Shown here: positions 27,346-36,076 of the stretch, one piece after another
How the letters are laid out: every line of letters starts with the position of its first letter
How positions within the stretch are numbered: position 1 is the first letter of the stretch
The notes under the pieces: generated by a model
Told to the model about the DNA's origin: nothing
The model's database searches: none
What the model saw: only the letters and a program-made list of their open reading frames with translations
Source of the DNA: an uncultured bacterium
Lineage (GTDB): Bacteria > Bacteroidota > Bacteroidia > Chitinophagales > Chitinophagaceae
Direction of reading: 5' to 3'
Assembly: GCA_903826405.1 (NCBI GenBank)
Contig: CAIKEH010000051.1
Location: 37,441-101,440 of the forward strand
DNA length: 64,000 nt
Position numbers and translations under genes: made by a program

Positions 27346-29997
27346 TCATTCCGTCATTTCTCTCACCTGTATGGTGCCAGAGGTTTCATTCAGCCTTTCG
27401 ATCAGATCAGCTATAAGTGCCGTCCATCCCGTCTGATGCGAAGCACCCAGACCCTTACCCGAATCACCATGGAAATATTCATGGAAAAGCAGCAGATGCG
27501 CATTTTCGGGTTTCCGATAGAAATCCTGGTATTCACCGAAAACGGGTTTTTCGTTCTTGTCGTTCTTTTCAAACAAGCTGGACAGTCGCCGTGTGAGCTC
27601 ATCTGCAACTTCTTGCAGGTTCATCATCTTGCCACTGCCGACGGGGCATTCCACTTTAAGCGTGTTTCCATAAAAACGACCGTAGCGCCGGATGGAGCGT
27701 ATGAGCAAGTAGTTCATCGGTATCCAAACAGGACCTCGCCAGTTGGAGTTGCCTCCGAATAGGTCTGATGTCGAATCGCCGGGCTCATAACCTATCGTAT
27801 ATTCCTGCCCATTGAGATGGAAGACGAATGGATTGTCCTTGTGGTATAGGGAAAGAGCGCGTATGCCGTGATCAGACAGGAATTCCTTTTCGTTGAGTAT
27901 CCGCCCCAGCAGTCCTACCAGTCTATCTTTGGGAACCAGGGATAACAGGGTCTCATCCCTTTCGCTGTGCTCTTCGTAGGGCCAGAACAGGTTGTTTTGT
28001 AGTCGGTATTTTTCAAACCAATTGATGCGTTTGTTGAAATCCTCCAGTTTGTCCACTGCCTTCTTACTGATGATGGATACGGCGAAAAGACTGGTAAGCC
28101 CTACCAGCGATTGTACCTTCAGTTGAATGGGCTGATCCGATCCGGGGAATGACAGCATATCATAGTAGAACTTATCCTCCTCGTTCCACATGCCGTGTTG
28201 GTTGATTGCCTCGGCTATATATACAAACTGTTCAAAATACTTCGTAGCGGCATCCTCGAAAGAGTCGTCTTCCATGGCGATTTCCAGGGAGATGTCGAGC
28301 ATATTCAACGCGTACATGCCCATCCATGAGGTGCCGTCCGCCTGTTCCAGCGTGGTGGAATGGCTTAGCTGTATGCTGCGGTTGAATACTCCGATATTGT
28401 CAAGCCCAAGAAACCCCCCTTCGAACATGTTGTTTCCGTTGGGGTCCTTCCGGTTCATCCACCAGGTGAAGTTGATCAGCAGTTTTTGGAAGATCCTCTT
28501 GAGGAAAGGGATATCACCTTTTCCCGTCCTCCGTTGCTCCAACAGATAGATCTGGTGGGCCGCCCATGCCTGTACGGGTGGGTTTACGTCGGAGAAGTTC
28601 CATTCATATGCAGGTAGCTGGCCATCGGGTTTCATGTACCATTCCCTCATGATGAGAAGCAGTTGGTTCTTTGCAAAGCTGGGATCAACCAGAGACATGG
28701 GGATGCTTTGGAAGGCCAGATCCCAGGCGGCATACCAAGGGAATTCCCACTTATCGGGCATGGCGATGATGTCCTGATTCTTCAGGTGCTTCCAGTCATG
28801 ATTACGACCATACTTCTTTCCATCGTTAACGGGTGTGATGCCGTCGCTGGTGCTGAGCCATCGCTCCACGTCGAAATGGTAATATTGCTTACTCCAGAGC
28901 AGACCTGCCAATGCCTGCCTTTGGATATTACGATGTTCTGAATTCAGAGGGGAGCTGAGGAGGTCATTATAAAAATCATCAGCCTCCTTTTTACGATTCT
29001 CAAAAATCCCTTTGAGATCTTCCCCGAATGGGTCATGGGTAGCGGTATTGGTCAGGCGAAGATGTATCTGTCTGCTGGCGCCTCCTTGAAGTGACACCTT
29101 GTGTACAGGGGAGCATTTTGTGCCGGTTTTCCTATCCCGAAGCTTATCCATATCCTTCCCATCAATGATGGCATGGTGGAACGCATCTTTGGTGAAGATG
29201 TCCTGGTTTGATTCACCCTGTACCAACTCGGTGTTGGTTTCATTGTCGGTGAATAATAGGTCATCTGCTTTTTCAAAATACAGGAAGTAGTTGTTCAATC
29301 TATGGTGGCTAGCTACTACGGATTGGTCATCCAGTTTCTTTATCGATGGCATTTCCACCGATTCGTCATACTGCCAGCGGTTATAGAACCAGAGTGTGGG
29401 CAGGAGGGTGAGTTCCGCGGTCTTGCTGTTGCGGTTGGTGACCTCGATCCTCACGAAGATGTCCGTGCTGGTTTTCTTGGCGTAGGTGATCAGTATGTCG
29501 AAATATTCGTTTTCGTCGAATACGCCGGTGTCCAGGATCTCATATTCGACATCGGCCCTGGTCCTTTTCTTATTCTCTGAGCGGAGTTTATCATAAGGGA
29601 ATTCCTGTTGGGGATACTTGTACAGGTACTCCATGTGATAATGCGTGGGGATGTTGTCGAGATGAAAGTAAAGTTCTTTCACATCCTCCCCGTGGTTGCC
29701 ATCATAGTTGCCCAGGCCGAATAGGCGCTCCTTGAGTATCTTATCCTTGCCGTTCCAGAAAGCCACAGCAAAACAAAGGTTCTGGTAAAAATCGGAGATC
29801 CCGGCGATCCCATCTTCACCCCAGCGGTATGCCCGGGCATGAGCGTGTTCGAAGGGGAAGTATCCCCAAGCGTCGCCCCAGGGTCCATAATCCTCCCGAA
29901 CTGTTCCCCATTGCCTCTCACTCAGGTAAGGCCCCCACGGCTCCAGGGGCACTTTTCTGGTCAAATTTTCCCTCAGACGTTTCGCTTCGTCGTTCAT
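27346..29997 (-). CDS. GH63-like glycoside hydrolase (predicted glucosidase)
   Basis: An 883-residue cytoplasmic-looking protein (no signal peptide). The N-terminal region WGPYLSERQWGTVREDYG and DAWGYFPFEHAHARAYRWGE, and the C-terminal (alpha/alpha)6 barrel with KWEFPWYAAWDLAFQSIP, EGGFLGLDNIGVFNRS and WRGPVWIPMNYLLI, are characteristic of bacterial GH63-type glucosidases / mannosylglycerate-hydrolase-like enzymes. The acidic residues in WDLAF and near GEYQDFYRKPENA are candidate catalytic residues by family analogy. It likely acts on an alpha-glucoside or compatible-solute glucoside. It is a single-gene unit convergent with recQ and has its own promoter candidate. Confidence 0.8.
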   Translation of the reverse strand: MNDEAKRLRENLTRKVPLEPWGPYLSERQWGTVREDYGPWGDAWGYFPFEHAHARAYRWGEDGIAGISDFYQNLCFAVAFWNGKDKILKERLFGLGNYDGNHGEDVKELYFHLDNIPTHYHMEYLYKYPQQEFPYDKLRSENKKRTRADVEYEILDTGVFDENEYFDILITYAKKTSTDIFVRIEVTNRNSKTAELTLLPTLWFYNRWQYDESVEMPSIKKLDDQSVVASHHRLNNYFLYFEKADDLLFTDNETNTELVQGESNQDIFTKDAFHHAIIDGKDMDKLRDRKTGTKCSPVHKVSLQGGASRQIHLRLTNTATHDPFGEDLKGIFENRKKEADDFYNDLLSSPLNSEHRNIQRQALAGLLWSKQYYHFDVERWLSTSDGITPVNDGKKYGRNHDWKHLKNQDIIAMPDKWEFPWYAAWDLAFQSIPMSLVDPSFAKNQLLLIMREWYMKPDGQLPAYEWNFSDVNPPVQAWAAHQIYLLEQRRTGKGDIPFLKRIFQKLLINFTWWMNRKDPNGNNMFEGGFLGLDNIGVFNRSIQLSHSTTLEQADGTSWMGMYALNMLDISLEIAMEDDSFEDAATKYFEQFVYIAEAINQHGMWNEEDKFYYDMLSFPGSDQPIQLKVQSLVGLTSLFAVSIISKKAVDKLEDFNKRINWFEKYRLQNNLFWPYEEHSERDETLLSLVPKDRLVGLLGRILNEKEFLSDHGIRALSLYHKDNPFVFHLNGQEYTIGYEPGDSTSDLFGGNSNWRGPVWIPMNYLLIRSIRRYGRFYGNTLKVECPVGSGKMMNLQEVADELTRRLSSLFEKNDKNEKPVFGEYQDFYRKPENAHLLLFHEYFHGDSGKGLGASHQTGWTALIADLIERLNETSGTIQVREMTE

Positions 29998-30035
29998 ATT
30001 AGTATATGTATAAATGGCACGAACGGAGGACAGGA

Positions 30036-30043
30036 CAAAGATA
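30036..30043 (-). promoter_or_regulatory. candidate -7 box for the GH63-like gene
   Basis: Minus-strand TATCTTTG matches TAnnTTTG exactly, 38 bases upstream of the ATG at 29997, which predicts a leader of about 30 bases. The upstream TTG element is not clear. The position and exact match make this one of the better promoter candidates in the window. Confidence 0.5.
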
Positions 30044-30155
30044 GTTAGTGTAGTCCATACACGAATTAAACCGGGCTATCGGGCCGGTATCTGAAAAAAA
30101 TTTATCTTAAGAACAATTGAATAACATGTTTGTATTAGAAATATGAATTAGATTG

Positions 30156-30665
30156 ATGGTTCGCTATCAATTGGGAGGATATCAAACGATGCCCAGTGGC
30201 CATATGAAATCAAGATGTCGCAGCTGTTCCGTAGAGCAGAAGAGCAATTTGCCCCGATCTAGGGCAAGTTGGTTGGGTATGGTCATGATGCTTGTACTGC
30301 CCAAATGCCCGTTTTGTGTGTTGGCCTATTCCAGTACTTTGGTCATGTGTGGTCGGGACATGACAGCGACATCCATAAGGCATCATCAGTCGCCTTTGAC
30401 CATCGCTTTTTCCGCTCTGCTTTGCCTGACCGTTTTGCTCAGCATTGTCCTCAATAACCGGGATGGCAGGACGATCTGGGCATTCTTCACGGCATTGATC
30501 GGGTCTGTGGTCGTGATGGTGAGTTCACTTTATTCGGGTGGGGAGATCTTGTATTATTCCGGGGTGATCCTGGTTTTTCTGGGTGTCTGGATGAATGGAA
30601 GCCTGCTTTATGTTTTAAGAAGGGTAAGTGGGGTTTTTCGAGGACCTGCGCTAGTGAGAACATGA
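30156..30665 (+). CDS. small four-helix membrane protein with CxxC pairs, unknown function
   Basis: About 169 residues from the ATG at 30156; a start at 30204 (MKSRCRSC) is also possible. An N-terminal CRSC pair and a CPFC pair (LVLPKCPFCVLAY) frame or lie in the first helix. Hydrophobic helices follow at about 85-105, 110-130 and 135-158. The layout is reminiscent of MerC-like or other small membrane proteins with a K-CP-x-C motif, but I do not recognise a defined family. It ends 83 bases before coxM on the same strand, so a part in metal handling for CO dehydrogenase is conceivable but only by position. Confidence 0.55.
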   Translation: MVRYQLGGYQTMPSGHMKSRCRSCSVEQKSNLPRSRASWLGMVMMLVLPKCPFCVLAYSSTLVMCGRDMTATSIRHHQSPLTIAFSALLCLTVLLSIVLNNRDGRTIWAFFTALIGSVVVMVSSLYSGGEILYYSGVILVFLGVWMNGSLLYVLRRVSGVFRGPALVRT

Positions 30666-30716
30666 ACAGGGATCCAATACCGAGAACGCGCTTCCTCCCA
30701 CGGTAAATTACGTAAC

Positions 30717-30724
30717 GATTTTTG
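30717..30724 (+). promoter_or_regulatory. weak promoter candidate for the cox operon
   Basis: GATTTTTG matches 7 of 8 positions of TAnnTTTG and lies 25 bases upstream of the coxM ATG. Just before it is an 8-bp palindrome TTACGTAA (30708-30715) that could bind a regulator. No good TTG element was found, so confidence is low. Confidence 0.3.
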
Positions 30725-30748
30725 TCATACAGTTAAAACAACAACACA

Positions 30749-31618
30749 ATGATTGCTCAGTCCTTCCAGTATGAGTCTCCCGGCACGATCCAGGAGGCCA
30801 TCAGCCTGCTCCAGAAGTACGGGGATGATGCCAAGATCCTCTCGGGAGGCCATAGCCTGCTCCCGATGATGAAACTTCGTCTGGCTTCCCCTGAATACCT
30901 GATCGACATCAACAACATTCCCGGACTATCCCACATCAATGAAGATAATGGTGTGGTGAAGATCGGAGGGCTCACCAGGGAGTCGGAAGTGGAACATTCC
31001 GATCTACTGAAAAAGTATTTTCCCATCTTTGGCGATGTGACCAAACTGATCGCCGATCCTCAAGTCCGCAACCGCGGTACTGTTGGCGGAAATCTGGCAC
31101 ACGGTGATGCAGCCAACGATCATCCTGCAGTGATGATGGCAGTCAACGCCACTGTCATGGCTACAGGTCCTGATGGCGAGCGGGAGATTCCGATCGATGA
31201 GTTTTTCTTTGGGTTTTACCAGACCGCCTTACAGCCCACGGATATATTAACTGAGATCCGCATTCCCATCCCTCCTAAAGGAACAGGCAGTGCATATCAC
31301 AAACTGGAAAGGAAGGTGGGTGATTATGCTACGGCTGGTGTTGCCGTTCAGCTTACGCTGGATGCCAATGGTAACTGCAGCAACATAGGTATAGGCCTCA
31401 CCAATGTGAATCCGATACCGCTTCGTGCGGCTCGCTCTGAGGAGGTTTTGAAAGGAAAGCCCCTTACTGAAGAGAACATCGCACTTGCGGCACAATACGC
31501 TTCCGAGGACTGCTCTCCTTCTGCCGACCTGCGCGGTAGTGTGGAGTATAAGCGGGCGATGGTGGGAGTCCTTGTTAAGAGGATGATCCACAAAGCCGTG
31601 GAAAGGGCCAAGGCGTAA
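30749..31618 (+). CDS. coxM: aerobic CO dehydrogenase FAD-binding medium subunit
   Basis: A 289-residue protein of the FAD-binding domain found in molybdopterin dehydrogenases. Visible motifs: KILSGGHSLLPMMKLRLA and the FAD pyrophosphate segment VRNRGTVGGNLAHGDAANDHP, followed by the C-terminal CO-dehydrogenase flavoprotein domain. In CO dehydrogenase this subunit takes electrons from the [2Fe-2S] clusters of CoxS and passes them to a quinone. Length and order (M, then S, then L) are those of form I operons. Assignment to CO rather than xanthine-type dehydrogenases rests on the CoxL active site two genes downstream. Confidence 0.94.
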   Translation: MIAQSFQYESPGTIQEAISLLQKYGDDAKILSGGHSLLPMMKLRLASPEYLIDINNIPGLSHINEDNGVVKIGGLTRESEVEHSDLLKKYFPIFGDVTKLIADPQVRNRGTVGGNLAHGDAANDHPAVMMAVNATVMATGPDGEREIPIDEFFFGFYQTALQPTDILTEIRIPIPPKGTGSAYHKLERKVGDYATAGVAVQLTLDANGNCSNIGIGLTNVNPIPLRAARSEEVLKGKPLTEENIALAAQYASEDCSPSADLRGSVEYKRAMVGVLVKRMIHKAVERAKA

Positions 31619-31648
31619 TCAACAATTTCAATCATTCAATTCATCATC

Positions 31649-32155
31649 ATGAACAAACAGATCACCGTAACCGTCAACGGTACACAACATACGCTGGAGG
31701 TGGAACCCCGCTTGCTGCTGGTACACCTGATCCGGGAAGTACTCAACCTGACCGGCACGCATATCGGATGCGATACCACCAGCTGCGGAGCCTGCACCAT
31801 ACTCATGGATGGCAAGTCCATCAAGTCCTGCACCGTTCTTGCCGTACAAGCCAATGGCAAAGCGATCTCTACTGTGGAAGGTCTTGCACCAGAGGGAGGA
31901 CCACTGCACCCATTACAGGAAGGCTTCAAGGAGAACCATGGTCTTCATTGTGGATTCTGCACCCCGGGCATGCTCATGAGAGCGACCGAGTTGCTTGCCG
32001 ACAATCCCAACCCGACCGAGGAAGAGATCCGCTGGGGCATCTCCGGTAATCTTTGCCGCTGCACCGGTTACAACAACATCGTCAAGGCCATCGAATATGC
32101 GAGTGCCAAGATGAGGGGTGTTCCCACGGCATCGACCGAGCCTGAATTCGTCTGA
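31649..32155 (+). CDS. coxS: aerobic CO dehydrogenase small [2Fe-2S] subunit
   Basis: A 168-residue protein with an N-terminal ferredoxin-like cluster ([15 protein letters not shown] with a further Cys in SIKSC) and a C-terminal helical cluster domain (HCGFCTPGM and CRCTGY). These bind two [2Fe-2S] clusters that carry electrons from the Mo-Cu site to FAD. It starts 30 bases after coxM and ends 32 bases before coxL. All eight expected cysteines appear to be present. Confidence 0.95.
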   Translation: MNKQITVTVNGTQHTLEVEPRLLLVHLIREVLNLTGTHIGCDTTSCGACTILMDGKSIKSCTVLAVQANGKAISTVEGLAPEGGPLHPLQEGFKENHGLHCGFCTPGMLMRATELLADNPNPTEEEIRWGISGNLCRCTGYNNIVKAIEYASAKMRGVPTASTEPEFV

Positions 32156-32187
32156 TCCAACATTCATCACACCATCAACTCAATCAA

Positions 32188-34554
32188 ATGATACAGTGCA
32201 AGACATCCAAGGCCATCGGCGGAATGGGCCACTCCTTGAAAAGGAAGGAGGACGACCGCTTCATCCAGGGCAAGGGCAATTATGTGGATGACATCAAACT
32301 GCCCGGCATGTTGTACATGGACATCGTAAGGAGTCCCTATGCCTATGCCAAGATCTTGAAGATCGATTCAGAGGCCGCCATGAAAGTACCCGGGGTGGTC
32401 GCTGTTATCACGGGGAAGGACTTAGCGCAGTACAACCTGCACTGGATGCCGACGCTCATGTCGGACACCCAGATGGTGCTGCCCACAGACACCGTGATGT
32501 ATCAGGCGCAGGAGGTATGCGCGGTCATCGCTACGTCCCGTTATGCCGCTCGTGACGGCCGTGAGGCAGTTCGCGTGGAATACGAAAAAATGAAACCCGT
32601 CATCGATCCTTACAAAGCACTTGATCCGGGCGCCCCCGTGCTCCGCACAGATAAAGAAGGAAAGAAGGACAACCATATCTGGAATTGGAAAGTGGGTGAC
32701 AAGGAAAAAACAGATAAGGTTTTCGAAACGGCAGATGTGGTCGTGAAGCAGCAGATGCACATTCCCCGTATACACGTTGCTTCCATCGAAACCTGCGGTT
32801 GCGTTGCCGATTATGACAAGGTGAAGCACCACCTCACCATGTACATGACCACACAGGCGCCTCACGCCATCCGTACGGTCATCGCCCTGGTCGCAGGTCA
32901 TGTGGGTCTCAGTGAGGAGAGGATCCGTGTCGTTTCCCCCGATATCGGAGGTGGTTTCGGCGGCAAGGTGCCCGTCTATCCGGGTTACGTCATTGCCATT
33001 GCCGTTTCCTTCCTGGTGGGTAAGCCCGTTAAATGGATCGAGGACCGTACGGAGAATCTGCAAGCCGATTCGTTCGCACGTGACTATCATATCACCGCAG
33101 AAATGGCAGGTACGAAGGACGGTAAGATCCTGGCGACCCGCTTCAAGGTATTGGCTGACCATGGTTATACCGATGCCTCTGCCAATCCCTCCAAGTTCAA
33201 CACCGGACTCTTCTCCATTGCCACCGGTTCATATGATTATGGAACTTCCTTCATGGAAGCAGATGCTGTATACACCAACAAGCCGCCCGGAGGTGTCGCC
33301 TACCGCTGCTCCTTCCGCGTGACCGAAGCCGTACATGCCATTGAGCGCATCACCGATCGCTTCGCACTCGCCGTAGGTAAGGATCCAGCTGAGCTTCGCA
33401 TGCAGAACTTCATCAAAAAGGAAGACTTCCCTTGGAAATCCCCGACCGGATGGACTTACGATAGTGGCGATTATCATGCCGGTCTTCAAAAGGCTATGGA
33501 TGCCATTGATTATGCTGGTCTGCGTAAGGAGCAGGCCGAAAAAAGGAAGAAGGGAGAATTGATGGGCATCGGGATCTCCACCTTCACGGAGATCGTGGGC
33601 GCAGGTCCATCCAAAGATTTCGATATCCTGGGCATCAAGATGTTCGACAGCGCAGAGATACGCGTGCATCCCACAGGCAAGGCCATCGCACGCTTCGGCA
33701 CCAAATCACAGGGTCAGGGACATGAGACCACTTATGCACAGATCATCGCTGAAGAGCTGGGCATCCCTGCAGAGAATATACAGATCGAAGAAGGTGATAC
33801 CGATACGGCTCCTTACGGTCTGGGAACTTACGCCAGCCGAAGCACACCAACCGCGGGTGCAGCAGCTGCCGTGGCAGCACGCAAATTGCGAGACAAGGCC
33901 CGCAAGATTGCAGCTTACCTGTTAGAGGTCAGCGAGGATGATCTCGAATGGGAACCCGGAAAATTCTCCGTCAAGGGTGCGCCGGAAAAATCAAAGACCA
34001 TACAAGAGATCGTATTTGCCTCTTACACAAACCACCCTCAGGGTATGGAAGCGGGCTTCGAGGCTGTTCACTACTACGATCCACCCAACCTCACCTTCCC
34101 TTCCGGCGCATATATCTGCGTGGTGGATGTGGACAAGGAAACGGGAGCCATCAATGTGCGCCGTTTTGTAGCGATCGACGACTGCGGACACATCATCAAC
34201 CCGATGATTGTTCAGGGACAAGTGCACGGTGGACTTACTCAAGGCATAGCTCCGGCAATGTATGAGGAACTGATCTATGATGAGGATGGTAACATCCTGA
34301 ACGGCACACTGATGGATTACCTGGTACCTACAGCAGTGGAATCACCCAAGTGGGAAACAGGACATACCGTCACCCCTTCACCGCACCATCCGATCGGAGC
34401 CAAAGGCGTAGGTGAATCACCAACCGTAGGTGCACCTCCCGCCATCGCCAATGCGATCGTGGATGCGTTGTCTCCTTATGGCATCACACACCTGGACATC
34501 CCCATCACGCCATTCAAAGTATGGAAGGCGCTGCAGGAGAAAGGTGTCAAGTGA
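32188..34554 (+). CDS. coxL: aerobic CO dehydrogenase large (Mo-Cu) subunit, form I
   Basis: A 788-residue catalytic subunit. The active-site loop AYRCSFR is seen with the copper-binding Cys at residue 374. This loop distinguishes form I CoxL (true CO dehydrogenase) from form II (AYRGAGR) and from xanthine dehydrogenases. Other cofactor motifs are DIGGGFGGK, SQGQGHETTYAQI, TYASRSTPTAGAA and the C-terminal GAKGVGES with the catalytic Glu at about 743. It oxidises CO with water to CO2, two protons and two electrons, at a bimetallic Mo-S-Cu site holding molybdopterin cytosine dinucleotide. Length is close to the Oligotropha enzyme. Nothing looks truncated. Confidence 0.96.
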   Translation: MIQCKTSKAIGGMGHSLKRKEDDRFIQGKGNYVDDIKLPGMLYMDIVRSPYAYAKILKIDSEAAMKVPGVVAVITGKDLAQYNLHWMPTLMSDTQMVLPTDTVMYQAQEVCAVIATSRYAARDGREAVRVEYEKMKPVIDPYKALDPGAPVLRTDKEGKKDNHIWNWKVGDKEKTDKVFETADVVVKQQMHIPRIHVASIETCGCVADYDKVKHHLTMYMTTQAPHAIRTVIALVAGHVGLSEERIRVVSPDIGGGFGGKVPVYPGYVIAIAVSFLVGKPVKWIEDRTENLQADSFARDYHITAEMAGTKDGKILATRFKVLADHGYTDASANPSKFNTGLFSIATGSYDYGTSFMEADAVYTNKPPGGVAYRCSFRVTEAVHAIERITDRFALAVGKDPAELRMQNFIKKEDFPWKSPTGWTYDSGDYHAGLQKAMDAIDYAGLRKEQAEKRKKGELMGIGISTFTEIVGAGPSKDFDILGIKMFDSAEIRVHPTGKAIARFGTKSQGQGHETTYAQIIAEELGIPAENIQIEEGDTDTAPYGLGTYASRSTPTAGAAAAVAARKLRDKARKIAAYLLEVSEDDLEWEPGKFSVKGAPEKSKTIQEIVFASYTNHPQGMEAGFEAVHYYDPPNLTFPSGAYICVVDVDKETGAINVRRFVAIDDCGHIINPMIVQGQVHGGLTQGIAPAMYEELIYDEDGNILNGTLMDYLVPTAVESPKWETGHTVTPSPHHPIGAKGVGESPTVGAPPAIANAIVDALSPYGITHLDIPITPFKVWKALQEKGVK

Positions 34555-34591
34555 TCCTATTCAAGGAACGTATAATACAATTGAATTAAAA

Positions 34592-34616
34592 GAGGGGAGC
34601 CCGAAAAGCTCCCCTC
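34592..34616 (+). other. intra-operon hairpin between coxL and coxG
   Basis: A perfect 9-bp stem, GAGGGGAGC (34592-34600) and GCTCCCCTC (34608-34616), with a 7-base loop, lies 37 bases after the coxL stop and 39 bases before coxG. On the plus strand it is not followed by a T run, so it is more likely a partial terminator or a 3' stabiliser that keeps coxMSL transcripts more abundant than the maturation genes. On the minus strand a T-rich tract would follow, but no minus-strand gene ends here. Confidence 0.65.
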
Positions 34617-34655
34617 CATTCACCTTGTCCGCCCTTAAGGCAAAAAATAAAAATC

Positions 34656-35189
34656 ATGACAACTACAATCACCAAGCAATTCCATGTAGACCATCCCGTA
34701 GAGGAGACCTGGGCAAACCTGACCGACCCGAACAAAGTGGTGGTTTGCGTACCCGGCGCATCCCTTACCGGACAGGTAGATGATAATAACTACAAGGGAG
34801 AAGTGGAGATGAAATTCGGGCCGGTAAAAGCCAAGTACGACGGACTCGTTACTTTTCTCGAAAGGGATTCTGCCACCAAAAAAATGAAACTCAAGGGCGT
34901 TGGCACAGATAGCAAAGGTAAAGGCGGCGCAGAGATGGTGATGGACGGCGTGCTTACAGAGAAAGATGGAGGAACCGATGTCAATGTCACCATGGAAGTG
35001 AACATCTCCGGTATGTTAGCCCAGTTCGGCAGCCGGCTCATCAACGATGTCAGTAATCAGGTCATCGACCAGTTCATCAACAATTTCAAGAATCAACTGG
35101 CCGGCAAGGAAGTGGAAGGTAACCTCAATGCCGGATCCCTCATGGGCGGAATGGTGAAAGGATTGTTCGGTGGCAGTAAAAAAGCCTGA
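34656..35189 (+). CDS. coxG: CoxG-family CO dehydrogenase accessory protein (SRPBCC fold)
   Basis: A 177-residue CoxG. Typical segments are TKQFHVDHPVEETWANLTDP, VVCVPGASLTGQVDDNNYKG, MKFGPVKAKYDG and ISGMLAQFGSRLINDVS. CoxG is linked to anchoring CO dehydrogenase at the cytoplasmic membrane. The last 30 residues are less conserved and end in a Gly/Ser/Lys-rich tail without a strong membrane helix. Gene order after coxL agrees with form I clusters, and coxD begins 2 bases after its stop. Confidence 0.9.
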   Translation: MTTTITKQFHVDHPVEETWANLTDPNKVVVCVPGASLTGQVDDNNYKGEVEMKFGPVKAKYDGLVTFLERDSATKKMKLKGVGTDSKGKGGAEMVMDGVLTEKDGGTDVNVTMEVNISGMLAQFGSRLINDVSNQVIDQFINNFKNQLAGKEVEGNLNAGSLMGGMVKGLFGGSKKA

Positions 35190-35191
35190 GC

Positions 35192-36076
35192 ATGCATCCC
35201 GCATTCAGTACTTCCGATTCTGTCATAGCTACTCTGGCAGGACTCAACTATGTTGCCGATGAGGAATTGGGAACGGCACTGTTCCTGATGTATCGTCTGC
35301 AAAAGCCTCTCTTGCTGGAGGGTCCTCCCGGCGTGGGAAAGACCGAAGCCGCACTTGCATTGGCTTCATTGTTGGGCACCAAACTCATCCGACTGCAGTG
35401 CTACGAAGGTCTGGATGTGAACGCGGCCGTATACGAGTGGAATTATCAGAAGCAGTTGCTGGGCATCAGGCTTCAGGAACAGAGTGGGCTATCCGTCGAG
35501 GAGAAGGAAAAGCACATTTTTGGTAACGAATACCTGCTGAAGCGTCCATTGTTGCAATCCATCATGGAAGAGGTGAAAGCCCCTGTGCTGCTGATCGATG
35601 AATTGGATCGCTCGGACGAGGAGTTCGAGGCGTTCCTGTTGGAATTGCTTTCTGCATTCCAGATCAGCATTCCCGAATTGGGAACAGTGAAAGCCACGCA
35701 TAAACCGTATGTCATCCTCACCTCCAACCGTACACGTGAGCTCAGCGATGCACTCAAACGCCGATGCCTCTACCAATGGATCGGATATCCATCGCTGGAG
35801 AAGGAGATGGACATCGTGAAACGGCACCTTCCCGGGATAGAGGAAAGTTTGCTTCGCCAGGTCACGGAGCATGTGCAGCAATTCAGGACACGCAAGCTAT
35901 CCAAAGTCCCCGGTGTATCCGAGACTATCGATTGGGCCGAGTCGCTTTTAGCGCTGGGCCACCGTGAAGTGAACAGGAAAGCATTTGAGCGTACATTGGG
36001 GGCCGTATTGAAATCGGCTGATGATATAGACATGATCCGCAGCGAAGGCCCGGAGGCCTTCCATATCGCCTCATGA
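35192..36076 (+). CDS. coxD: CoxD, MoxR-type AAA+ ATPase for CO dehydrogenase maturation
   Basis: A 294-residue MoxR-family ATPase with Walker A GPPGVGKTEAALAL (about residue 47), Walker B LLIDELDRSDEE (about 135), and sensor 1 ILTSNRTRELSDALKRRC. In Oligotropha CoxD is a chaperone-like ATPase needed to build the Mo-S-Cu centre. It overlaps coxE by 4 bases (ATGA), matching the known pairing of MoxR ATPases with von Willebrand factor A proteins. Confidence 0.94.
   Translation: MHPAFSTSDSVIATLAGLNYVADEELGTALFLMYRLQKPLLLEGPPGVGKTEAALALASLLGTKLIRLQCYEGLDVNAAVYEWNYQKQLLGIRLQEQSGLSVEEKEKHIFGNEYLLKRPLLQSIMEEVKAPVLLIDELDRSDEEFEAFLLELLSAFQISIPELGTVKATHKPYVILTSNRTRELSDALKRRCLYQWIGYPSLEKEMDIVKRHLPGIEESLLRQVTEHVQQFRTRKLSKVPGVSETIDWAESLLALGHREVNRKAFERTLGAVLKSADDIDMIRSEGPEAFHIAS

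Noticed and set aside
32422..33162. 246-codon open frame on the minus strand
   Set aside because: Antisense to coxL; His- and Asp-rich translation typical of a reverse-frame shadow.
30749..34554. Xanthine dehydrogenase or form II CoxL-like enzyme
   Set aside because: The AYRCSFR loop and the coxG/D/E genes fit form I CO dehydrogenase instead.
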